Assembly: GCA_022570795.1 (NCBI GenBank)
Contig: JAKUDP010000007.1
Span: 806,001-870,000 of the forward strand
Length of the DNA stretch: 64,000 nt
Direction: 5' to 3'
Source: Sphaerulina vaccinii
Lineage: Eukaryota; Ascomycota; Dothideomycetes; Mycosphaerellales; Mycosphaerellaceae
The notes under the pieces are model-generated. The model was not told where the DNA came from. It worked only from the letters and a program-made list of their open reading frames with translations, and did no database searches. The position numbers and the translations under genes were made by a program. This document shows, in pieces, positions 21,537 to 31,943 of the stretch (positions within the stretch are counted from its first letter, which is position 1; the number at the start of each line of letters is the position of its first letter).

Positions 21537-22628
21537 ATGGATTATTCTCGGCTCTCGACCAGATGGCACAGGACTTTGCTCCTCGTCAGCATCGTCTTCC
21601 TGGTTTGCGTCTTTCTATACATGACCCTCGATGCGGGTGAGACGGTCTTCATCGCGCCTGGCCTGTCAGAGGAGGACCTGCAACAGTTCTCTTCTCACGC
21701 GATCGACAATACTATGATGATCGTGGCCGTTAACACAGGCATGCTGCACTGGGTTGCGAATTTACTATGCTCGCTGGAGTCCACTTCACTGGATACGTCG
21801 AATATTATCTTCTGGGCTCTGGACGAGAACGCAAAGCAAATCATAGAAGCGAAAGGGCTTACAGCCTACCACGACCCATCTCTCTTCGCCACGAGCACGA
21901 ATGAGAACAAGCAAGGCAACACAGCATCCTATAATCGTATGATGAAGGAACGACCCAAGTTCTTCATCAAGGTTCTTTCTGCTGGGTTCGACCTCCTCAT
22001 GATTGATGCCGACACAGTCTGGTGGGAGAGTCCATTCTCTATTGTGCCCTCGGCTCAAGATCGCCCAACTGTGGATATGGTGTACAGCACAGATGCTCGG
22101 GAGTTCTATCAGGAGCACGATGCGTTCCGCGATGACTGGAGGAGAGGACCATATGTACCTCCAATCTGCAATGGCATCTTCTGGATGAAGAGTACTCCTG
22201 GGACCATTTCGATATGGAGCGATATGCTTGCTGTGTTTGAAGCACCCTGGTACATGGCATTGTTTCAACCCAGAGGATTTCAGGATGATCAGAGAGGCAT
22301 GGATGTTCTCCTTAACGATGGTCGTGCACAAGTCGTAGGTCCACTTCCAGGTGGCATCAGTGAGGAGCAGGTTCCAGTTACTGCTCCCAGACCAGGAACC
22401 ACAGCACTGAATGTGCGACTCTTGGACCAGACGAAAGTTGCGAATGGGCAGTTGCTCATGAATAGGCGAAGTGCCTACGCTCAGTATTTGCACGCGCTGA
22501 GAGTAAAAGGGCAGGAGAGATTGGCAGCACACTTTAATTGGGACACGACAGTGGTCACGAAAGAAGACGGTGCCAAAGAATTGAGCTTAATGTTCTTGGA
22601 TGAGCATGGGGTATGTTTGAATGCATGA
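21537..22628 (+). CDS. type II membrane glycosyltransferase (nucleotide-diphospho-sugar transferase)
   Basis: A single-exon protein of 363 residues, shaped like a Golgi type II glycosyltransferase. It has a short cytoplasmic tail with arginines, a membrane anchor at about residues 13-31 (LLLVSIVFLVCVFLYM) and a luminal catalytic domain. The segment FDLLMIDADTVWWESPF has a DxD motif at residues 157-159, which normally binds the metal and nucleotide sugar. NGIFWMKSTPGT and DDQRGMDVLLND match the nucleotid_trans (PF03407-like) pattern. Sugar donor and acceptor cannot be read from the sequence; cell-wall or glycoprotein decoration is a reasonable inference. Confidence 0.8.
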   Translation: MDYSRLSTRWHRTLLLVSIVFLVCVFLYMTLDAGETVFIAPGLSEEDLQQFSSHAIDNTMMIVAVNTGMLHWVANLLCSLESTSLDTSNIIFWALDENAKQIIEAKGLTAYHDPSLFATSTNENKQGNTASYNRMMKERPKFFIKVLSAGFDLLMIDADTVWWESPFSIVPSAQDRPTVDMVYSTDAREFYQEHDAFRDDWRRGPYVPPICNGIFWMKSTPGTISIWSDMLAVFEAPWYMALFQPRGFQDDQRGMDVLLNDGRAQVVGPLPGGISEEQVPVTAPRPGTTALNVRLLDQTKVANGQLLMNRRSAYAQYLHALRVKGQERLAAHFNWDTTVVTKEDGAKELSLMFLDEHGVCLNA

Positions 22629-23055
22629 AATGCTACTTAGGCGAGCATCATCACTTTCACCACGACTCGGCTCATAGAGTGCCATACTGCGTCGTGCGCC
22701 ATTTCTCCGAAGCGTCGCTGTGGGACACAGTCTACAACGACCCTATCCTCTGTGGCTTAGTCGGATCTGATCAGTAGAGGCGAGTAATGTTGGTGGTCTC
22801 CACATTCTGCGAGTGCTGATTTGCAGCAGTGTCTCGATGTGTTTTCGTCGAGTTCTAGATGTCCCTAGCCTACAGAGGCCCCAGTGGCAGCAAACATCGA
22901 CGTAATACATTGAAGTTGCGAGATCTTGCGACTTAATCCTTCGGTGCCACTTCCAGGACCCATATGACCCGATATGCTTTCTCTGTATACTTCTTTTTGA
23001 TCGCAATAACGCTTATACATTCCTTTTCCCTCGTCAACCTCAACTCTACGACATC
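22629..23055. other. intergenic region
   Basis: No gene is seen. It probably holds the 3' flank of the glycosyltransferase and the leader of the short ORF at 23056. Confidence 0.4.
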
Positions 23056-23226
23056 ATGCCTCTCTTCACAGGTGGCACAAGCTTGAACTGGGAGTACTGC
23101 CCTCCAAGCTTTGAAACAAGAGAAGAAGAGATAGCAAGACTGGAAGAAGCGTACCGACAGGACCCAACCCAGGTCTCGCCACTACGCAAGAGAAAAGCGC
23201 AAGCAGACGGGCCAGCAAAATTGTGA
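23056..23226 (+). CDS. short ORF, truncated paralogue of the next gene
   Basis: A complete small frame of 56 residues with its own ATG and stop. Its N-terminus matches that of the gene at 23502. Both read M-x4-GG-x-SLNWEY-x-P-x2-F-x-T-x2-E, then LE, a P and a V, ending at P-x-RKR. After RKR the short copy continues only eight residues (KAQADGPA...) before its stop. So this is either a shortened duplicate or a real microprotein of the same family. Copy order, orientation and the 275-bp gap fit a local tandem duplication with loss of the C-terminal part. I do not know the function of either. Confidence 0.45.
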   Translation: MPLFTGGTSLNWEYCPPSFETREEEIARLEEAYRQDPTQVSPLRKRKAQADGPAKL

Positions 23227-23501
23227 AGCTCGTTCGACTTCAATCTCAAGATCCGGATCTATATTAAGAACAGCGAAATTCACTCGCAGCTTCACACAAC
23301 AACAATAGATCATGGACAATAGGTAGCTCTGGTCAATAGAGCTGAGGCGTCTATTGTTCATTCACACAACACGCATCGTGGCACATATATACTTCGCTCT
23401 GATCTCGTTCTCCCCTATCTTCCGTCGACATCACACGAAACACAAGTCACAAACCATACCTCACACACCAACACTTTCTCATCCACATCATCCACACAAC
23501 C

Positions 23502-24165
23502 ATGGCCTTCTACAAGGGCGGCGCATCTCTCAACTGGGAGTACTTGCCCGAGGACTTCAAGACAGAAACAGAAGTACTAGACGACCTGGAGAAGAAGTGC
23601 AAAGCAAACCCAAATCACGTCCTACCACCTCGCAAGCGACAGCAGACCAAGCCATTCGGCAGCACAGCCATCGCCAAAAAGGCCTCTACCAAGAAAATCG
23701 AGAGCGTCAAAGTCAAGTACCCGGTTCATCCACGGCTATACAACATCGCATCACTCAACAACAACAAGAAGACGTTAGCTGTGTCCGAGCACAAAGTCAC
23801 CAAAGCAGCTTTCCAGTACCTTTGCACATTCGAAGAGTCCAAGTCAAAGATGTGGCTCTGTGCTAAGGATGTTGGCGATGCACAGATTGGAAAGTACTGG
23901 GAAGACCTCGGAAACAAGCTGGGAGGAGACTATGAGTGGGATGAGATTGAGGACTGTCAACCAGTCAAGGTAAGTCGTACTCCAATTCTTATACTGATGT
24001 TACCCGTACTGACTTTCATGACAGGATGGCATCGTCTCCAGCAAGGCTTGGCAGTTGATGAAGCACAAGGCTGATGTGGCTATCGAGGGTCGCAAGAAGA
24101 AGACGGCGTTCAAGGGGATTGTGCGTAAGGTCTCCCTGGAGTCTCCCCCGTCCCAAATCCTTTGA
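23502..24165 (+). CDS. uncharacterised small basic protein
   Basis: Two exons: 23502-23969 and 24025-24165, with a 55-bp intron between codons (donor GTAAGT, branch CTGAC, acceptor GACAG). The product is 202 residues, lysine-rich, with no signal peptide or membrane segment. The N-terminal ~47 residues are shared with the short ORF at 23056. The middle has a cysteine/tryptophan stretch (FQYLCTFEESKSKMWLCAKD). The C-terminal exon holds SSKAWQLMKHKADVAIEGRKKK, possibly nucleic-acid binding. A TATATATAC-like element near 23389 lies about 115 bp upstream of the ATG. The function is not recognised. Confidence 0.7.
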
Positions 24166-24186
24166 TTCTGAAGTGTAAGATCCACC

Positions 24187-24405
24187 GTGTAACAACGGGG
24201 GCTTCCAATGAACACAGAAGATACATAACAACTTTCACGAGTGGCCAATGGGTAACACCGTGGGCGATGTCTTCTGGTGGCTTGTGGGCGGTAGGCTCTA
24301 GAGAGAAGAAATGGGCATGAGCTGAGAGACTGAAACATCCCGACGAGAAGAACACATAACAACTTTCACGAGTGGCCACTGTATAACAACGGGGGCGATG
24401 TCTTC
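24187..24405. repeat. direct repeats, ~58 bp
   Basis: Two close copies, 24217-24274 and 24347-24405, share ACATAACAACTTTCACGAGT, then GGCCA, a variable few bases, TAACA and GGGCGATGTCTTC. The period is 130 bp. A partial third piece, GTAACAACGGGGGC, lies upstream at about 24189-24202. The repeats start about 20 bp after the stop of the preceding gene, so they probably lie in its 3' UTR. No mobile-element gene is attached. Confidence 0.8.
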
Positions 24406-25119
24406 ATGACGAGCAGAGATTAGTTTTGTAACAGCGAACCATTGCGCACCTCACTCTTCTTTTTCCCTATGACAATTTGAATGCGAGTCTCTCTGTACAA
24501 AACCGCTTACCTCCAGAAGTGGGACTGCATACCCTACAGTAGGAGCAGTGCAAAGTATCTCCGGCCTGTCAAGCGATACTACGCCGCTCGACTGACCTGT
24601 ATGGCAACGACACGATTTTGAGGCAACTCAGAGCCAGTTTCTCGATGCGCATCAGCTCGGACGATCCCTTACTAGCTCTCTGAGTAGTTCAGGCGGTCAC
24701 CAGTGATGACCAGGGCCCGACACTTGTCACATATGATGGCGTGCAATATACCATCGAGTGTGAAATGATGAAGAGCGACAGCTCAGCCTCCGTGTAGCTG
24801 TGGAACACAAACACAACGGAACTGGAAAACGAGCCAGAACAGTCACTTCTTCTGTACAAGAAATTCAGCATTGATACACAGTGCATAGGGGATATATACC
24901 ATAACGCAACAAAAGCCAAAAAGATGCAATGCAAAAACAACCAAGAAAATGCAAATGCTTCGCTTTGCACCTCAAAGTGCAGAACGCTATGCGATGCGAT
25001 TGAACTAAGAAGAAACACAATCATCATCCACCATACGTGCCATTTCCTGTTCTGCCATCCAAGAGGCTTGTCCTGTATTACCAAGCGTGCACTGTCGATC
25101 GAGAAAGAATGTCCATGTC
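24406..25119. other. convergent intergenic region
   Basis: Between the repeat block and the 3' end of the SLM1-type gene. No gene is seen. Confidence 0.45.
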
Positions 25120-28100
25120 CTACTTGAACTCGCCTGGTACGTGCAAGTTGCTGATGCTCAGATTCGTATCGTGGCGTACTACGCGTGGGAAGAATGAGCC
25201 AGTCAGATGGGCACCTTTGGCTTCATTGCCACCTAGAGGAGGGCTGGTAGGGTCAGAGAGGGAGTCGGTGGTAAGCTCGGATGCGATTGCCGATGCCGTG
25301 GGCAGAGGAGTTGGCTCAGATGTGATGGAGTCCAGAGTCTCGGTCGACTCGAGTGTTGGCTGCTTGGTGGTGGCGGGCGCTGGGAGCGTGGAAGCAGCAA
25401 CTGCTGGTGGGGACACTGGCGGAGAGACTGGTGGCGAGAGTGGTTCGTTGCCGAGCGCAATTGCAGCAATGCTATTGCCAATGGGCGAGGCACGCACAGA
25501 GCGTTCGCGAGAGATGGTGCTGAGGTTGCTCTGGCTATGCGACAGGGAAGGCTGGTCCTCTGGTGGCGCGATACTGGTGTATTCGGGCTCGATTGGTGAC
25601 ACGTCCTTCTTCTCAGCTTCAGGTACAACTGCATCCTGCTGATGTCTTCGGTATGCTTCAGTACCAAGAGCACCTGCGCCAACACCTGCGACACCGGCCG
25701 CGGCAGGTGCCATCCAGTCACTGTAGTTCGCAGTCTGTTGACGAGCCAGCGGACCCTGTGGCTGAGACTGAACAGGAGTAGCCGCTGGCTCGTTACCTAA
25801 AAAAGGCTGAGTAGATTGTGTTGATGCAGCGCTGGGTTGCTGCAGTCGAGTAGGAGCCTGGTGTTGAGCTGCCGGCAACTGTTCTGTGCCTGACAGTGCA
25901 TAGGTCTGCGTCTGCAACGGAGGCTCAGAGTAGCTTGGCTGCGATGAGTGAACCTGAGACTGTTGCAAGATCGCGGCCTCTTTTTCCTGCTGCTCCTGCT
26001 CATGACGGCGGTAAGCATCAGTGCCAACAACGCCGGCACCAACACCTGCAGCTCCGGCGGCGAGCGGTGCAGCAGCAGCAAGCTCTTGTTGATGAAGTGG
26101 CGTATATGGTCGTGTGGCGTAAGGCTGCTCGTGAACAGTGGCAGAATCGATGTTGTCCATGCGGTATGGATCCTTGCCAGCGTAGTCATAACTTGGGCCA
26201 CGGACGTGGGTTTGCGCGGTCCCTGGAACTATAGCAGCGGCAGCGGTCAAGCCTCCGTCATCATCATCTGAGTCGTCGTCGACCGTACCATCGGCGTTGG
26301 AGCTCATGGTACCAGCCTTGCGAAGGACAAGATCAGACGGGAATCGACCGCCTAAGGTCATCAGTGACTGCAATAGAGAGCGCAACGTAAGAACAAATCA
26401 AAGCAACGCGCGATAGCAAGGGCAAGCACTCACTCACCTGGCTGCGGCCTCGTTGGCTTTTCGACCACGATTGGGTTTTGCTCAGCCAAGCTGGCGGCAT
26501 CCGCCGAGTAGGGCGCCTGGTCAGCTTCGTCGTCCTCAAGACCATCGCTGCTAACTGTTCCTCGCTCACTGGTGCCAGAAACACTTCGAGCATGCTTACG
26601 AACAAATGCTTGACGTGTCTCGCCAGTTGACTCTGTCAAGACACGGATATCCTCAAACCACGCCATCATAGTATCGTAGCTCTCTGCACGGAATACCCAG
26701 TTGTGGCCCTTGTGCATTCCGCCAGACTGCTTGCCCTTGAGCATGAACTTGTGACTTGACGAGCCACGGTCAGAGTGCGAGCCCAACTTCTGATCGAGCA
26801 AGTACAGTGACATGACTGGCGGCTGAGAGTAGATCTTGTCTGCGGACTTGAACTCGTGGAGGTGCGTAGGCGAAAGGACGTACCACCCAGGTGTGTAGGA
26901 CTTCAGGTACTTGCTCTTGCGCTCGAGCATGCCAGCACGAATCTCTGTCGCAGCGGGAGCATGCTTGCCTGGGTATTCGATTTCCTCAATGCGGCGAAGT
27001 GGCAAGCTCGGATCAACAAAGTGTGGGTCGTGGGTCACGAATCGATACCATTCCTGGTCCTTTGGCATGGCGATTGGACCACCTCGTAGGCTTTCCACAG
27101 CACTGTAAGCATCGTCTGCCTCGCGTTTGAGGATACCAGCAAGGGCGTTGTATGCCTTTTGAATCTCGCCAACCACGATCGACTCAAGTTCGCGGCCGGA
27201 GCTTTCCAGGTTGAGGTAGGCCTGCGACTCGTTAGTATGGTCAATGCCGAATCAGAGAGAACAAACCTACCCTATGAAGATAGTTCTCCTCATCGATCTG
27301 TCTTTCGATCTGCCTATCCACACCGAGTCGCACAACATAAGGATCATGCTTGCCAACAGCATTGCCGTCTTCATGATCTGCGTGCTGAAGCGCCTCCTGT
27401 AGTTTCTCGACTTCTTGCTTAGTGGCGCTCTTCTCCTTCTCGACCGAGTTCTTAAAGTCGCCGCTCAAACTCTTGATCTCCTTGATCTTTTGCCCAAGAT
27501 CACTTCGCAGACCAGTCAATGCACCAATCACATCGTTCTCGATCTCGCGTGCTTTGCCAGCTCCAGCGATCGAGCGCTTGTGATAGCCTTCTAGGATGCG
27601 TGTAGCCTCGCCCAGGCCATCATTGCTCATGAATACCGCAGGATGCGAAATGTTCGAAATGGTATTCTGCACCTTGTGGAGAGCCTTGCCGCGAGCATCG
27701 TAGGAGTTCTGGATCTCGCGAAAGTAGGCGATAAGCGATTTCAGTAGCTGTCTCCATGCCTGGAAGCGATTGGCGAGGACTTCCGTAGGTGTTCCTGTTG
27801 TCGGTACTGGCGTGAATGCATAGCTGTGAAAGTGCTCGCTATCGGCGTCCACACCAACACCCTTGATGCTCCCCGCTCTCAGGCTCTTCCTGCTCCCGCT
27901 GCGTTTTATGCTGCCAGTTCTTCGAAAGCTGCTCTTCTTCTTGAGGGTGTTGCTGCGGCTGACACCACCACCGGGCACGGCTGTGCTGGCACGCGAAGAG
28001 GATCGCTGTGGTCCGTCAATGATTGAAGAGCCTCGCTGACTGGCGTCGAAGTCCTCGTAGAACGCGCCGCCGTGGCCAGCAGACTGCGCCAGAGGTGAGC

Positions 28101-28212
28101 TCATGGTCGGATTGGCGCTCTGAGTTGCAAAATCGGTTGTTTGCGAGGCACCGTAGCCGCGTGCAGCGTGGGAGTCGTTCAGCGAGGGCACTGAACCATA
28201 GGAGTTCGACAT
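25120..28212 (-). CDS. SLM1-type PH-domain protein (TORC2 / PIP2 effector)
   Basis: Resembles yeast Slm1/Slm2, plasma-membrane PtdIns(4,5)P2-binding proteins that recruit or are phosphorylated by TORC2. Three exons: 28212-27271, 27221-26438 and 26351-25120. The introns are 49 and 86 bp and the frame is kept. The product is 985 residues. The N-terminus is Ser/Arg-rich (about 1-115). Residues ~130-370 form a long helical, F-BAR-like region with coiled-coil character. A PH domain spans about 409-512 (GMLERKSKYLKSYTPGWYVL ... WVFRAES ... MMAWFEDI). The C-terminal 400 residues are low-complexity Gln, Pro, Ser and Ala, with two copies of an AAGVGAG-x3-TxAYRRH motif. Confidence 0.85.
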
Positions 28213-29986
28213 TGTGGCTGGGATCCCAATATAATACCCAGATCCAAAAGCCTCGACAAGGATTCCTGCCGCGGAGCTTCACACCAGGGTAATAGCAATA
28301 TGTACAAGATATGCTCCGGGATGACGGCAAAGAGGTGAGGTGTGACGAAGGAGCTGCAGGCGCAGCAATGCCCAGGAAAGTCTGTTGCACTGGCAAGATA
28401 CAGTACAGTACCAGAAGACCAGAAGACGCGCAGGAGGAGGAGGAGGAGATCGGCAGAGTCTTGTAGTCTGGTCGGGCGTAAGCCACATCAGATACTTATC
28501 GACGTCACTTTCCAAACCATGCCGCTGCTATCGTGCATACGCAATCTTACTGTACGGATGTACAAATGCCTCGAGAGATGGGGGAACAGAGGAGAGTGAG
28601 ATGTAGGGAAAGTGCTGTAGTGTATGCGACAGCCTTCATCTCTCCTTCACTATGAAAAGGAGGTCATGTTTGTCCGGTCCATCATGATATTCATCTCTTG
28701 TCGAGAGAATAATGGCCCAAGCTCCCAAGCGATCCATTGTCACGGTTGTCATGTGCCGAGAAGTGTGGCTACAAATCCACTGACAGCCTGTCGGTGACCG
28801 CTTCAACTACATCTCTGTACCATCGACAATACAGGAACGCATCCTGGGCACGATATGCTCGCTGGCATGGTGCCTGCTTCGTACGCGTGTGAGGCATATC
28901 ATCACGCTGAGATTGTGATGACGACCTCGTAACAAAACACGAGCCACAAGCCAAGCGCTAAGACTTCCTCAATTACCGGCATTCCGTGGGGCCGTGCCAG
29001 CCAATATGGAATCCTATTTTATGCATGACTCGGGCCTTTACTTACATCTTCTGAGAACTTCACTCGAAGAAGTTCTTGTCCTAGATCAAGACTCGCTAGA
29101 CTCAGCGTATACGAACAGATTCAAGAAGACCAAGCTGAAGACCAGCAACTACTGCCTTAAGATAGCCTGAAGCAAGAACTTTGACTTTCCACAACGTGCA
29201 CGGAAGCACGAACATCTTGCAGCACGTGTCAACCAGTCTTGACCACAGCTCTGAGTTCGAATTCATGTCGTGCGAAACATGTACATGCAGAAGTCTCCAA
29301 GAGACAGCTCAACAGCAGTGCACGCATCAGGATCCAGCTCAACTCCCTCGCAAAGCTGCTCTGAACAAGACGACAAGATGCTTGGCCTGTAGTCTCGATA
29401 GCACGACTGAAACGTTGTGTTCAATGGGCTTGAAGCCAAATACCTGAAGTCGAGAGTCCCGTCCCACAAGCATCTACTCAGTGCTCGAGAAGCGGGTGGT
29501 CTGCTCCAAAAGCTAGAAGGTCCTCAGCAATTCACAGTCTGAGGCTGGACCACACGGTATTCTTCTTGAGGCGAGAAGATGCCTGATAGCCACAATGCAG
29601 AGACTCCATGTCAAGGAGAAAACGACAGTAGCACTCTAGTCCAACAGTCCAGTCTTCAGCACTCGGTTTGTACGATACGGTAAGCTGAACGGCGATCAAG
29701 GAATAACGCCATCGAGGTGATGAGCTAGCAACGGCGATCAAGAGCTGAATGATACTGCAAGCTATATACACCACCACGAGCGACAGCAACCCGACATGAA
29801 TGGCGAAATCATTGCGTGCTCAACGCCAAAATGCCATCTATGCACACCAAAGTCGTCCAAGAACCAATCACACAACTTAAAATCATAACATCGTTCGCCG
29901 ACTTGCAACAAAGAACAGCACCACCGTTCCCCGAACGTCGCCGTCTTCTCACCATACATGAGTCTCCTTCCGTACGTTCGCAGACC
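28213..29986. other. intergenic region, SLM1 upstream
   Basis: About 1.8 kb without a supportable gene. The first 300 bp are the presumed SLM1 leader and promoter, with a GGAGGAGGAGGAGGAG purine run near 28433-28449. The rest shows only short frames without domain resemblance. Confidence 0.4.
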
Positions 29987-31943
29987 TCACCATACATGAG
30001 TACCCTTCGCAGACCTACTCCCAAGTCTCAGTACTTCACCAATACTCCTTCGAAACCTCCTGGTCCTAGACCCTTTACTCTTCATACTACTGATCTCCTC
30101 CTTCGAACTACCCTTCGAGCTCGCAAAGCTAATCTCCCTCACAACAGGAGGAGGAGCCAACATATCTCCAGGCTTGAACGTACTCCTTCTCCTCATCGTG
30201 ACGTCAAGAGCGACTTGCTCGGCCGCCGATAAAGTAAGAGCACTATCCGCGCTCAGTCTGCTCATAGCGACTTCCTTCTGATCCGACACGTGAAGGACCG
30301 TAGCAGGAGCATCCTTAGGCGCGTCCAACAACACATCCTGCGGCAACGAGATCGGTCCACCACTCTCATAAACCCTATCAACAAACTTCTCCCTAATAAA
30401 CACAACAAGCCGTTCAATATCAGCCTCAGTCGACATAGCCCCCAAACTCGCTCGGACAACTCCAAGAGGTTTACCTTGGTACTCAGCTTGTGGGCTCGAA
30501 CAAGTATGTCCATAATCATAAGCTTCCTTTAACTCAGCAGGAGTCCAACCAAGATAAGTCGCTGTACCACCAGGATTACAAAGACTACCACTTCGAACAT
30601 AGATATCTTGTTCGTTGGCCTCTTTTTCGAAGTCGAAGTAAGTGACAAGACCGCCACGGTCTTTTTGGATATTGAAAGCTATTGTTGCGCCTTGAAGGTG
30701 AGATTCTCCGAATATTGCGGTACGGTCTTTGTAGATTTTGACTACAGGGAGACCGTTCGAGTGTCGGAGAGAGGCGAGGTCGTCGTGCAACTTCTTGATG
30801 AGTCGGGTTGTGTGCATTGAAATGTACTTCATGGGAGATTGTCCGTAGAGTTTTCGATGGATGTCGATAGCGTGGTCGAGTTCGAAGATTTGTCGTAGAG
30901 GGAGAGTCCCATCTTCTAAACGTTCGTGGAGATGCGTGTCGCCTTTTTGTTTTACCCAGCTGTCGTTGACGGCTATGACCATTTCTACTGTGCCGCCGCC
31001 GAAGTATTTGCGCGATTCCATTACTTTCCAGGCGTTCTTCTTTACTAGGAGACAGCCGAGGTAGGGTGCTCCGAAGATCTTGTAGAAGGATAATGCGACG
31101 AAGTCGGGTGCTCGTGAGGCGTCGGAGAGGTTGAGTTCGGCTGTTGATGTGAATGCTGCGGCATCGAGGAGAGTGTATGTTTCTGCTTTGACACGGTTGC
31201 GGATTCGTGGTGCCCTACATTCATATGTCAGTAGAGCTCAGCTAGCGTTTCAGGTTGCATCGATGCTTACCAGTCGAGAGGAAGTCGCCTCCCAGTCATG
31301 TTGCTTTGTGCTGGGTATGCAAACAGCCCAATATCATGTTTGATCGCGCCACCTAGGCCTCTGCTTTCGATCCATAAGTCGACTTCGCGATCACTGCGGA
31401 AGCATCGATGTGTTCTTGTCCCCTCGCGTACGCCGACCACCGAGGTGTGGCAGTCTTTGTGGTAGCCATACCACCAGTTTCTGCCTTCTGGAGATGCAGC
31501 GTAGTCGCGAAAGCAATCGTGTACAAGCTTGACAGCCGCCGTTGTGTTTTGAGTGAAGATCAGATCCCAGTCGTTCGGATCGGCGTTGAAGAACTCCAGT
31601 GCTTTGAGACGTGTCTCTTCTACTCTCTTCCCTGCCAATTTGGAGGGACCATGTTCGGAATGTGGATTACCATAGAGGTTTTGTGAAAGATCTTCGCATA
31701 TAGCAGTGTTTAGCGATTTCGCTGGTTGCTGACACGAGTTAGCTTGAATCCTTCGCTTGTTATGACGGGATTCCTTACAGTGGCTCCTGCATGATCAAGA
31801 TATGTCTTGCCGAGCAGTTGTGGGTATTCCAATAGTCGAAGTAGATCCATGCTGTCCTCGATCGGACTTCTCGAATCTCGTGCTGCCATAAGTTGCTCGA
31901 TCGGTGTGCCACCTAGTGCCGTGAAGTCGGGTGAAGGTGACAT
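29987..31943 (-). CDS. molybdenum cofactor sulfurase-like PLP enzyme without MOSC domain
   Basis: A class V aminotransferase-fold protein like the N-terminal domain of molybdenum cofactor sulfurase (hxB type). Three exons: 31943-31779, 31728-31271 and 31214-29987, with introns of 50 and 56 bp. The product is 616 residues. YLDHAGAT at the first exon end joins to NLYGNPHSEHGPS in exon 2, the classic family sequence. The PLP lysine is K253 in LSFYKIFGAP. YFGGGTV and RSGSLCNPGG are also conserved. Full-length sulfurases carry a C-terminal MOSC domain. Here the aminotransferase part is followed by a basic Ser/Arg-rich tail (SSKGSSKEE, KGSRTRRFRRS). Frame upstream of 31943 lacks an ATG. It may be a sulfurase-like paralogue rather than the enzyme itself. 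Confidence 0.85.
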
